Shown one piece after another: positions 12,313-31,800 of a DNA stretch of 64,000 nt. The stretch's first letter is position 1. The number at the start of each line of letters is the position of its first letter. A program made the translations under genes and the position numbers. Source of the DNA: Pogonophryne albipinna (lineage: Eukaryota; Chordata; Actinopteri; Perciformes; Artedidraconidae); the NCBI GenBank assembly GCA_028583405.1, contig CM053259.1:21801951-21865950 (forward strand). The letters run 5' to 3'. The notes beneath the pieces are model-generated. The model was not told the origin of the DNA. It worked only from the letters and a program-made list of their open reading frames with translations, and ran no database searches.

Positions 12313-13101
12313 TTAATGTTACACAATATTAGATTATATTGGTGAATAAAGCAGATGTACAATGTGCCATACACAGAGTGGCACAAAGAAGCAACTCCCT
12401 CCAATCTTGCAGCCAGAAGAGAAAGGCAAACAGGAACAGTGACTTTAATAATTCATGGTTATTGAGCACTCTCTGGTCCCCACATATACACGGAGAACTG
12501 TTTGGCGGGTATAGGATTATGACCTTCTAATGTTTCAATACGCCGGGCGCCTTTTTAATGTAGCACAGCAGTGGTCCTACACAGCATAATGGTGGAGTTT
12601 CATTCAATGTAATTGTAAAAGACAGGATAGAAGAGTTTATCGCAGAGCAGAGCAACACTGAGCCACATGAGGCCACTTCCCCTTAATTTTGTCAGGGATA
12701 ACACACTGTTTCTGATATTAAACCCAAAGTGTGCGTTTATGAGTGTGTGTGGGGGGGATTAATACAGGAGCCCCGTCCATCCTGAAATAATCTGGAGCGA
12801 CACACACAGCAGAAATCTCTGTCTCTCTCTGAGAAAAACAAAGGATTCAAACTTCTGTCTAAATAACAGCCTGTGGCCTTCATCAAATTGTTCATTGGAT
12901 CAAGGGCTGTAAAAGGCAAGCAGGCCAGATAGAAAATAAAAGCAAACAGGTTATCTGCATACAACGAGATATAGTTAAGATTCAGCATTCAACCTGACTT
13001 AAGTCACATATACTTACATCAAATGGTTATATAACCCTGGAAGGTCACATTAGATAGGGAAAACACAGTTTAAATTGGGCATAAATCATTTCTAACCACT
13101 A

Positions 13102-13288
13102 CACTGAAAAATTGAAATGCTGACTTTAATTAAATGTCAACAGATTTCACATAACTGTATTAGGTAGTTGAAAGCAATAATATCAAGGTTTAATTTAATA
13201 TTATTTATTTCAACTAACCTTATACAGTTATGTGAAATTTGTTGACATAATACATTTAATCAAAGTCAACGGTTCAGCTTTTTCAGTG
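13102..13288. mobile_element. 187-bp palindromic MITE flanked by TA (Tc1/mariner type)
   Basis: The element begins CACTGAAAAATTG and ends CAGCTTTTTCAGTG, with TA on each side (13100-13101 and 13289-13290). The two halves are imperfect reverse complements: TCAACAGATTTCACATAACT on the left corresponds to AGTTATGTGAAATTTGTTGA on the right. No coding capacity. Terminal inverted repeats plus TA duplication fit a non-autonomous Tc1/mariner derivative. Confidence 0.8.
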
Positions 13289-15468
13289 TACCTTTTTAGG
13301 GGGATTTCCAGCAAGAAACCAAACTTCTTTTTTTGTTGTTCTGTTCTCGTGATTTTGGAATAGAACTGAGTGAGTTTTGGTGACTTTTGCACCCCTGACT
13401 TTGGCTTCAGAGCTTTCAAGAGTACATCCATAGACTGTACATCAGAGGCCTCACAGATAATCGTTTTATCTGAGACAGCAAAGAGGCAGTGGAGTGGTTT
13501 TAAGCCATATGGACAATATATGGTAAGTACTGCATGATGCATTAAATAAAGTGCAGCCTCACAATGCATCTCTGCAGCCAATGTTTTTTCATCTCTCAAG
13601 TTAAACCTAAGACTTTCAGCTGGTTGTGTAACTCAATTTAGATTAAAATACACAGTTTCACTATATCTGCACATCTGCTGTGAAGACAACAGGACATGAC
13701 TACAAAAGAATTGGAACTGGCATCCTACTCATTTGGCAAACATGATTAATTATTCATGTGTTAGGCACAGGGCTCGGTTCATAAAAATGTAATTAACTAG
13801 TTTTTGGCAAATGTGTTTTGAGTCGTAACACAATCTGCAAAATGAGTCTGTCCTGGCACTCCGTCTGACCTGTCCCTGGTCCAAGAAGATAGAGTGCTTC
13901 AATAAAGACTCTCAGTTGACCAAATTCTCTCTACGTGCTGCGCAACCTCCCTCTGAGCAGCCTGTGACTGAATCTCATCTGGGAGATTCATTGTTCCACT
14001 CAGAAAGAGACAAGTCAATGCAGAACAGACTGTTTCAATGACGCTGATTTATCTTAGGTTATTGGTCCAGGCGATGGACAGAGCCGCCAAGCAAAGATGA
14101 AAAGGAAGAGAGAATGAATAAGCGTTCAATCTGCAACTAAAATGCTCTCATGGCCTTATAATCTGTCTCTTTGATAGAATTGCAATTTCTCACTAACATA
14201 CACTGCCTAGTGCCTACATTTGAGCTGCTCGGAAAGCTTAATGCACACATCTAAATGGAAATCTAGTTTGCTTGTTCCCTGTAGGTCTACTGTAATTGTC
14301 TCTCAAGCAGGGTCATTAGGAAATGGGAATGTTTCAAGTTCGTTTCCACAGGGAGTCCTGCTCAAAAATGTGTTGCTCATGACGAAATGACACAAAAGGC
14401 TTCCTCAAATGTGGCCTAAAGGGCAAGTCTGCTGCAAAGTCCTTATAGAGAACTGATGAGTTGAACACAGAGGGAGGGTCGCTGTGCATTGTGTAGATTG
14501 CAAAATGACTTTTGAGAAACACCCTCTGAAGTATCCTCAGATTGCTAGCAGGACAAGATCAAAAGAAAAATGTTCTTCGCCTCTTGTAAATGAGCTTTTC
14601 TTTTCTGAGGAAGGTCACGGGAGGACTACGCTTTGCACTTTTAATGATCAGACTTCGCCGTGTGGAGTTTCGCTGCACTGTCCTCAAAAGATCACCGTAA
14701 ATATGAAAAAGATTCTCTTTTACATTCATTCAAGGCCAAACATGTTTGTTTTTCTTAAGCCTGGAGCTGAGTAAACATTTGAGGGAGAGAGAGAGCTATC
14801 TTTATTCTCAGAATAAGGGAGCACATTCACATACATTCTTTTCCCATCGCTGTGGTTTTCTTTAGAGCAAATTAATGAGCATATTCCAACCACAAATCAT
14901 TTCAAATATTTCTGTGCAGTAACAAGCATTCAAACATTCTGGCTTGCGTGGAAGACAAATTCTAGCTGTACTCCAACGTTTCATTTAGACTTTTTTTCCA
15001 CCTCGGTGTTTAGCACACTCTACAATCAAAGTATTTAATACCAGGGAGATGGCAGGGATACAAAAATATGGTGGAAAATACAATCTCTTAATAACACACT
15101 GTATCTGCGGACACCGTAGATAGAAGAACATTATCTCGTACACCAGCGGGCTCATTTCATATCACTTAAGATTAATTACCCATGCAGCTAATGCTTTTTG
15201 ACACACATATGCACCGTGGCACACGCTGCACACACTTCCTTAAGCAGCTGTGCCGTATGACCCTGTGCTGCACCATCCGTCGGAGAGGAGGTATAATGCG
15301 AGTCGTCATCCTGGGGAAGTCATGCACAGTGGACTTAGAAAAGGCTTAGAAACGTCTTCAGAGTGCGGAAAACTTCACTACTACGTAAGATCTACCATAG
15401 CAGCTACTTCATCCATGCTCTATGTTTAAAGCACACAGCGTACAAGTAAACAAGCCTGTTCCAAACAC

Positions 15469-22982
<7,514 letters not shown>

Positions 22983-23215
22983 TGCCCTGATATAGACCCC
23001 CGAACAATCATTTACTTATAAATGATGCTGCATTAAACGATAGTTTGTCAGCTACACAGTGAGAGACATCGAGCAGCGTGCTAACAGCAGCTAACCAGCA
23101 GACATTTCCCTGCTGCTGTCCGACTTCCTGTGCAGCAGGCCGGTTTGTTAAAGTCCAGCGCCACCTGCAGGACACGTGGAGTACTGCTGTGGTAAAAATG
23201 GCGTTTCCCTCTCTA
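22983..23215 (-). promoter_or_regulatory. rp9: rp9 promoter / 5' UTR region
   Basis: Immediately upstream of the rp9 ATG the minus strand holds an ETS-type site (CAGGAAGTCGG near 23120) and an AAAATGGCG motif on the plus strand at about 23195, which resembles a YY1 site as in housekeeping promoters. No TATA box. The transcription start is not determinable from sequence. Confidence 0.5.
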
Positions 23216-23286
23216 GAAAAACTCAAGTTTATTTCATTTTGACACATTTAAAAAAAACATGTTATTCTTATTTTCGTCAAAAAAAA

Positions 23287-23492
23287 ACGTTAGGTACTTG
23301 TGGGTTATCTTTCGCCACTTTTTTTGTTTTTTTCAGACTCTAAATACGCACTTTAATTTTCAGACTCTCTAAATAACCCTAACCCTCACCCATAGGATTC
23401 ATGTTTGTTATTTTGAGAAATGAAAAAGTTAATGTGGCCAGTTACCCGCTATTAAAAAGTGGCAACAGATAACCCACAAGTACGTAACTTTA
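23287..23492. repeat. Imperfect inverted repeat (foldback) upstream of rp9
   Basis: The left arm near 23287-23325 (GGTACTTGTGGGTTATCTTT, GCCACTTTTT) is matched by its reverse complement at 23453-23492 (AAAAAGTGGCAACAGATAAC, CCACAAGTACGTAAC). The spacer is about 130 bp and contains AACCCTAACCC. Could be a small MITE; no clear target duplication was seen. Confidence 0.65.
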
Positions 23493-23785
23493 TTTATAGC
23501 AAACAGTAGCCTACATTAGTGACTAACACAATGATGTTCTCAAGGTCAGCTGTCCAAAACAGAATCACACCTCCAAAAATCATCATAAAGGAAATAGTAG
23601 TGAAGTAGGCTAGTAGTTGTTGCATTTAGAGAGCACAATATAAATAAATAACCAAACGACGTAAAAGTAGTATACAAGAACAACAAATTAGGCGGGTAAA
23701 ATAAACATTAGGGTAGGCAAATAGTTACTTTAGAGCACTAAAATAAACATTTCTATTCACATACATGTCTTATAGCTTTCATTCA

Positions 23786-24129
23786 TTAAAGGTAGGGTAG
23801 GTAATTCACTTCAGAAACTTTTTTTGTTATATTCCATGGAATATAACAAAAAGTGTTTCTGAAGTGAATACATTAAATGCTTTGACAATAAATGCTTTGA
23901 CCAAATGCTTTGGTCAAATTTGGCCCGGCTAAAATAACTGGATGGCCTACCTGCCTGTCAGCCTTCGTGCACAAACTTATCTCGTGCCCTCATTGGTCAT
24001 GTGCGCGTTCGTGTGTGTTGGAGGAGAGGCTCTGTAAGGAAGTCTGAAGGAAAGGACTGATTTCTTCTAGCACACTCGAGCTGGTTTCTCCATTCTTACC
24101 TATGATTCTTACCTATACCCTACCTTTAA
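23786..24129. mobile_element. 344-bp piggyBac-like MITE (TTAA-flanked)
   Basis: Inverted ends TTAAAGGTAGGGTAGGTAA (23786-23804) and TTACCTATACCCTACCTTTA (24109-24128) are near complements, and each outer end is TTAA, the target of piggyBac elements. Just inside the left end, 23804-23836 and 23837-23869 form a 33-bp palindrome with two mismatches and no loop. No coding capacity. The family assignment rests on the TTAA ends only. Confidence 0.7.
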
Positions 24130-25706
24130 GTAACAGTATATTTACTCAATAAGTGTACTGTATAATATTGAGGTACTTGTAGGCCTACTTGAACATTTTA
24201 ATTTGTGGCCATTTACTATATTCCAATATAGTTTGGAGGTAAATATTGTAATTTGTATTCCGCTACATTTATTTTATAACTTTATGTACTCATGACTTTG
24301 CAGATTAAGATTAATAATAGAAAATATAATCAATAAGAACAACAATCATTTTTATTATGGCTAAAATGACTTTATTGATCCATTGGTTAATTCACAAATA
24401 ACTTGCCAGTATATATATATATAGTATAGTATAATATAGTGTATATTTATTAATGATGTACAAGTCATGTTTTGCTTGTACTTTCATTCGATTTATATGT
24501 AAATTGTTCTACTTTAATTTACGTTTGTATGTTTTTCTTTTACATATTTTGCACAATCATTTTCTTGGATAGTAATATAGATCTATCCTAAGTGTAAAGA
24601 CCCCCCATACACCCCAAGTACATGCAGCTGGATTCATTATAGCCTTACATCTATATCTGCAGACATTAATATAAACTCTGTAAGACTGAAGCTGCAGTAA
24701 AATACATTTTCTAGCACTCATTTCACAGAAAATTGGAAAAGGTTTCAGACTAAGATGGTTTATTTGAGAGACTCACAGTGTAGGTGGAATACAAATGTGA
24801 GGTATTTCAGGATTCAAATACATGTACATTCAACCGCTAATGGAAAAGGTAATCAGGCAGTACGACAAAAGAAGATGTATCCAAATCCCTGCTCTTTTCA
24901 AAAAGATGAAAAGAGTAACCTTTCAAAAACATGTAACCAAAGAAAATATTAAAATAAAAATGTTAAGCATTGACAATACTGATTGTCTATAAGTCTCTCT
25001 GTACAGGTTAAGGCAGAGTGCCTATTCAATGTAAACAGCAAGTCCCATGTCAGATGATAATTACAAACATCTTCCCTGGTGACTGTGCACAGTTCCTATC
25101 ATGTCATGCATTTGCATTGACATATACATTTGTCAAGTAAATACTTAACATCTCCCCACTGGATACAAAAGAAAGAAAGTAAATACATTCAAATACAAAA
25201 GATTAGACATCAAGTAACATGAATACGAAACAGTTTTATATATATATGTATTATATACATATTTAATTGAAAAAAAAAGATATTGGCATGTAAACCAGCT
25301 TCCCATGCCAAACTCCACCCACAGACCACAGTTCCTGTGGGTTTTAAGCTATTTGATAAATACTGAATAATTCCTCAAACATTGCCCTTAAAATAACATC
25401 CCCAGTTTAGGAGATTTTAAGAGTCTTGTGCTGAGTTAGAATAAAAGCATTCTCCTCCAACTGGCTCAGCAGTAACCCTGATGTAAAGCTGAAATAGCCA
25501 GCCAGAGCTCCCAGTTGATACATTCAGGATACCAGGAGTGCCATTCCAAACAGCCCAGCAATATTTGTGTAGGTGGGCAGACTGTAACCCTTCACACACC
25601 GGCTCGGATAATAAAGTTTCCCTTTAGCCTTTGGCGTTAACGGGTTACAAACGTGGGTCTGACCCCATGTTTTTTCAAGAGTCCACAAAAAAGACAAAAG
25701 AGACAC
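24130..25706. other. Space between rp9 and the c18orf21 stop, including the c18orf21 3' UTR
   Basis: AT-rich, with a short TA microsatellite at 24413-24440. On the minus strand ATTAAA at 25267-25262 could be the poly(A) signal of c18orf21, giving a 3' UTR of about 440 bases. Nothing coding is recognised. Open frames at 25417-25706 are treated as UTR noise. Confidence 0.4.
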
Positions 25707-25863
25707 TCAGAGTGAGGAGAGAAAATCTTTCAAGCCCCCCTTCTTCTTGCCCGGGTTGTCTTCTCGCATGAGTATCTTGCTGAGACGCTGCACAACCCAA
25801 TTCTTAGGTTTAGAGGGAGTCTTGGAGGCGGATGAGCCTGAGGTGTTAGAGGAGCTGGAAGAC
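25707..25863 (-). CDS. c18orf21: c18orf21 exon 5, C-terminus, TGA at 25709-25707
   Basis: 157 nt from a CTCTCCAG acceptor to the TGA. Encodes a Ser-rich lead, then KNWVVQRLSKILMRED and KKKGGLKDFLSSL, matching the human KHFSQLKMLLSQNE ... RNFLSSL end. Confidence 0.92.
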
Positions 25864-28800
25864 CTGGAGAGAGAAGGAGAACGTTGGGAAAGGGAGAGGA
25901 GAGAAGAGGTAAATTAGAGAAATCTGAGATTTTGTTGGTCGGCAGGAAAAGTTAAAAGTGTGCGTCAACAAGTATATGATCTGGCAAGCATGGCTACCAG
26001 CACGTAGCACCCTTACAGCTAGCTGCAGTTCTCTTAATGAAACATAATCATTCAAAAAGCTAATGGGCCTGACACAGCATCCTCTCGAATGTCTGTGACA
26101 CCTAACAAGTTTAGTTGAGGAAGGTTATATCCTAAACTTTAGCTCTGAGGATATTAATAAGATCCACCTTAAAATAACTTACCTAGGTGTGTGAACAGGT
26201 GTCTTGTCTTTGCCGGGAGTCTTGGGGGTAGGCATGTTGGCTCTGTGAGTAGACTGGGGGGTCTTGTATTTGCCCACGCTCCCTGGCGTGCTGTGGGTCT
26301 TCGCGAGACCAGATAAAAACTCCCTGTTCATTCCTCTGTGTCTGGACGTTTGATTGCAAGTGTGGCAGGTTGCCATCTGGGGAGAGAAAAGGAACATATT
26401 CATGAATACAAATTCCTCTCAAATATAATAAGGTTCCCAGGTGAAGGCATATCAGCTGTTGTTGTATGATAGCAGTTTATCTACCAACTGATGTCATTCT
26501 AAGTGAGGGAAGATAAAGCGTTTGTCATTTTTCATCAAACCCAGTACAGCCACATCTATCTGTATTTCTGTGGGACACACAAGAGTTTATTGCGACTTAG
26601 TCTGGATTGATCGCAGCAACAGAAAGCCTTCAGGAACACAGAGAGCCGGGGAAGGGTCTGCAGTCAGAGGGGCTTCTTCACCCCGGGACAATGAGCAGCT
26701 TAAAGCCTCACAGACATCAGACACATAGGAATAGTTCACTGTGGGGTCCAGGAAGCAAATTCACGACGTGTAACAATTTAGAAAATGATTTGCTTGACAG
26801 CTGAGGCTCTTCCCATTGGCCCTGCCAATCATCCCCAAAATTATCCTACCCTTCAATGTTTGTACAGATATGAAAATAGCTGGATTAGTTCAAGCGGGAT
26901 GGGAAACATTGACTTAGCCTTTGAGAGGGTGGGGGGGGGGGGGGGGCTGTTGCCAGGCAGTTTCACCTATTCAAGCTATAGGTACTTTAACAGCTGTCAG
27001 CCAACTTCTTTAGTTTAAGTTGCGATAGAGCGGTGCATCTTTTGCTAAAATTAGCAAAAGATGCACCGCAAAAAATTATCATTATGAAGTTAATTTTGAT
27101 TGCCGAGTGTAATGGATAGTGAATGATCGATTGGTTCCTTCACTATGCATTTCTAACAAAACCATGTACGATCTCCCAGGAAAAGGAAGGTTGAATTCAT
27201 GGCACAAAACCCTAAAAACTAAAAAATATTTCCTGCAAAATGTTTCCTACTCTTTTCAAATAATCAAATGAATACAATCTCCAAAAGTAGGTAAACAAGA
27301 GAAGAGCAGTGGATAGCGATTACTCTGAGCAGGAAAGTATTTCTTGCTCTTTTTGAATCATGTCTCTCTGGCAGCGGCGCCAACATGGGGGAAAGCTGAA
27401 AAGTTGTCTGTTGCAACTTTAATCTCGACAAACCATTTTTTTTACATGAATTACTTTAGCACGCCAGTCACACTTAACTGCGCCTTGCACGACACATTCC
27501 AAGCAATTTCCTAACACAGATTACACAAGACCCTATATTTGGCGAAGAGCTCAGACACTTATGAGAGTGACGAGACCCAGCTGCTCATGAGACCCTCATG
27601 CTTAAAGACGGTAATTGGCATTCCAGACTCCTGACTAACCCAATCAAAAAAAAGAACGTGCATGTAGCTACAATATGACTGAGACAAACTAAAGAAACTC
27701 TAAAAACATTATAAAAACAGCAGCTATGGTTATTGCCACAAAGAGTCCTTTACTTTCAGCCACAGATTTACAACTAAGACGCAACTATAAGATCAAGCGA
27801 CAAGGAGGCAATTAAATCTTCTCAGTGATGAGCGCAAGTGCAAGCTACAGGGCTGCAGAATATTAAACAAACTCTAGCAAATAACAAAGCTCTTGAAAAG
27901 GTGTCCTTTCCTCACTGTAGAAAAATGCAGGACAAAGTGTTAATGGCTCTTTTGCAACTCTACTTGCAACCTGTAGAAACTTAAATCCCACTTTTGACAC
28001 AAGCCCTCCAAAGTTGCACAAGATTCAAACTGGTCAAAACAGACCAAGAGGTCAGCAAGTGTGAGCCAAGCTGTTGACAGCCCTGAATGCTGAAGAGATG
28101 GAAAACTCACCGACACGAAGGTAGCCATTTCAGATTCTGACAGGTGTCCGAGAGTTGGGTTTCTATGAAGCGGGAGTAATGAGTTCCTCAGTCTTTCTAT
28201 TCGAACTTGTGTGAAGTGTGCACTAAACGAGCATGCATGTCCAGCTTTATAAAGACCAGCCCAGCAACTGACCCACCTATCTTTGCAGAGGGGCGGGGCT
28301 CAGAGGAGGGCTGACCAATGCTCTGTAGGAAGGCTCGACTGCTCTATGGGACAGCCGGCACTCTGCTGCTCCGTCAGTGACGAAGCTGTTACACAAACTG
28401 GACTGAAATAGTCACATCAGTGTTTGCAAACAACATTTACTTTGTAGGATAGAAACACCAGACTTAAGCATCTTCAAACAAGAAGAATGAATAGTATGAA
28501 AGATATGTAGATACAAATCCATGTAGAAAACATGATGATTGTAGAAAATGAGATGATAAAGGATTCCTACTTGTATCAATTTGACAACATTTCCAAAATA
28601 TATATTACGTTATTAACATTGTTGCACACATACACTGAACAAAAATATAAATGCAACACTTTTTTTTTTGCTCCCATTTTTCATGAGATGAACTCAAAGA
28701 TCTAAAACATTTTCTATATACACAAAATAACCATTTCTCTCAAATATTGTTCACAAATCTGAAAAAATCTGTGATAGTGAGCACTTCTCCTTTGCCGAGA

Positions 28801-31800
28801 TAATCCATCCCACCTCACAGGTGTGGCATATCAAGATGCTGATTAGACAGCATGATTATTGCACAGGTGTGCCTTAGGCTGGCCACAATAAAAGGCCACT
28901 CTGAAACGTTCAGTTTTATCACACAGCACAATGCCACAGATGTCGCAAGTTTTGAGGGAGCGTGCAATTGGCATGCTGACAGCAGGAATGTCCACCAGAG
29001 CTGTTGCCTGTGAATTGAATGTTCATTTCTCTACCATAAGCCGTCTCCAAAGGCGTTTCAGAGAATTTGGCAGTACATCCAACCGGCCTCACAACCGCAG
29101 ACCACGTGTAACCACACCAGCCCAGGACCTCCACATCCAGCATGTTCACCTCCAAGATCGTCTGAGACCAGCCACTCGGACAGCTGCTGCAACAATCGGT
29201 TTGCATAACCAAAGAATTTCTGCACAAACTGTCAGAAACCGTCTCAGGGAAGCTCATCTGCATGCTCGTCGTCCTCATCGGGGTCTCGACCTGACTCCGG
29301 TTCGTCGTCGTAACCGACTTGAGTGGGCAAATGCTCACATTCGATGGTGTCTGGCACGTTGGAGAGGTGTTCTCTTCACGGATGAATCCCGGTTTTCACT
29401 GTTCAGGGCAGATGGCAGACAGCGTGTGTGGCGTTGTGTGGGTGAGCGGTTTTCTGATGTCAATGTTGTGAATCGAGTGGCCCGTGGTGGTGGGGTTATG
29501 GTATGGGCAGGCGTATGTTATGGACGACGAACACAGGTGCATTTTATTGATGGCATTGTGAATGCACAGAGATACCGTGACGAGATCCTGAGGCCCATTG
29601 TTGTGCCATTCATCCACGACCATCACCTCATGTTGCAGCATGATAATGCACGGCCCCATGTTGCAAGGATCTGTACACAATTCCTGGAGGCTGAAAACAT
29701 CCCAGTTATTTCATGGCCAGCATACTCACCGGACATGTCACCCGTTGAGCATGTTTGGAATGCTCTGGATCGGCGTATACGACAGCGTGTTCCAGTTCCT
29801 GCCAATATCCAGCAACTTCGCACAGCCATTGAAGAGGAGTGGACCAACATTCCACAGGCCACAATCTGATCAACTCTATGCGAAGGAGATGTGTTGCACT
29901 GCGTGAGGCAAATGGTGGTCACACCAGATACTGACTGGTTTTCGGACCCCCCCAAGACCCCCCCAATAAAGCAAAAATGCACGTTTCAGAGTGGCCTTTT
30001 ATTGTGGCCTGCCTAAGGCACACCTGTGCAATAATCATGCTGTCTAATCAGCATCTTGATATGCCACACCTGTGAGGTGGGATGGATTATCTCGGCAAAG
30101 GAGAAGTGCTCACTATCACAGATTTTTTCAGATTTGTGAACAATATTTGAGAGAAATGGTTATTTTGTGTATATAGAAAATGTTTTAGATCTTTGAGTTC
30201 ATCTCATGAAAAATGGGAGCAAAAAAAAAAGTGTTGCATTTATATTTTTGTTCAGTGTATAAAAGAAGCAGGGTGAGGATATCTTTAAAAGAAACACACT
30301 TTTTTTAACCTGCTATTTATCCTGTTATTAGTTTTATTATATTTTCAGTCATTAAATGTTTGTATTCATTTAAATAAATATATTTTTAAATCATTAAACT
30401 TTTTATTTTTCAATGTTCAGCACTTGGAGTTTTCATTGATGTATGAATGAAACTATTTAAATAAGGTTGGATTAATGACCCAAAGCTGATGTAAAGTATA
30501 ATAAGGACATTGTGATCATTGTAAGAAACGTTTGCTGGTGATAGACTTGTCTACATTTTATTTCCCCTCATATTAAAAAGGTATAACTGAATACTGATGT
30601 CATCACAAATGGATTTCTAACTCCTAAATAGGCAAACCTTTCTGTCAGTAGATGAAGCTTCATACTGGAAGAGAACATGTAGCAGTAGAAGCCTATTCAT
30701 CAAACTATTTATCGCTTCCAAAGTTAAAACAACTCTTCTGAACTTAGCAAACCATTTGTGATTACAATCGTTGTGAAGAACAAGTCGTAAAAACTCAAAG
30801 CAGCAATGTTGACGGTGCAGATTAAGCTGGAGCAGCTGTTTTTAATCCACTAAAGATCATTTTAGCTGGAGATGGTAAAGCTGTTAAAAACACATCATAC
30901 GGGAACAAACTGTCTGCAGGCTTTTCTTTGGGTCAAATCCATACAGCAACGCAGCTATTCAAACATGTGCAAATGCGTAGCTCAGATTTTCCCCTCATTC
31001 CTGTTTGTCTATCCATCTCAATATATTTGTATTTGTTGTGATGAGCAGTCCACTGTGTTTACTTTCATTTAGAACCCTTTCCTCACTACCACCTGTTATT
31101 TCCTGCTGCAATTACCCAATTTCCTCCAGCAGATCATTAAAGTTTCATCTGATCAAATATCAACAAGAAACTGGTAGCCAATACTCGAACAAGAACTGTT
31201 TGTTTACAGGTTATGAATGGAGCTTAGATTGTACATGTTTGAACTCAGATGACTTATCAGCTGAAAGTAAAGAAACAACAGCTTAGAGGACAGGATTGTG
31301 AGCGCCATAGTGAAGTGAAACAAACAAAAGCAGAGGCTGCAGACGGATGTTTACATCAAGAATGACCTGCTGCTGTTTCGTGTACCACTAGTAGCCCCAC
31401 ATGTTTGAAGTGACTTGCTCCGAAGCACTGATATAACAGACTCCAAGAAAAAAACCGTTAACAGAATAAAGACTTCTGTAAAGTGAATCAATGGCAATCC
31501 AACAGTGCTTCTACAGAAAGAAAAAGTCACAGATACATTTCATCTTCATCCCCTACACATGGGGATAATAGTAAAGGTCTGTTCCAGAGCTAAATGGTAA
31601 TTGCTCTTTACGCACAGGGCGTGACGACCTTTGAAATAATGATGCAAGGTGTGTGAAATACCAGCATGTGCTGTTCATCCCTTGAATTCTAAAATAAAAA
31701 CAGCATGAAATCGTATATATACCTCGCTAACTAGCCCACTTCAAAATCCATTATAAAGAGATAATACATCTCTTGGTGTGAGCGAATGTTTTTTAGGCAG

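Larger units (their letters stand above)
11441..14800. other. Intergenic stretch with small repeats only
   Basis: Apart from the hairpin at 12224-12312 and the MITE at 13102-13288 nothing clear is seen. A 123-codon open frame on the minus strand at 13228-13599 partly overlaps the MITE and was not accepted as a gene. On the minus strand AATAAA lies at 14806-14801 and ATTAAA at 15039-15034; both are candidate poly(A) signals for RP9. Confidence 0.4.

Noticed and set aside
13228..13599. 123-codon minus-strand open frame
   Set aside because: It overlaps the MITE end, has no recognised domain and no clear splice or start context; possibly a relic of an unknown repeat.
29396..29982. Minus-strand and second-frame open frames within the Tc1-like element
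   Set aside because: Shadows of the transposase gene in other frames.
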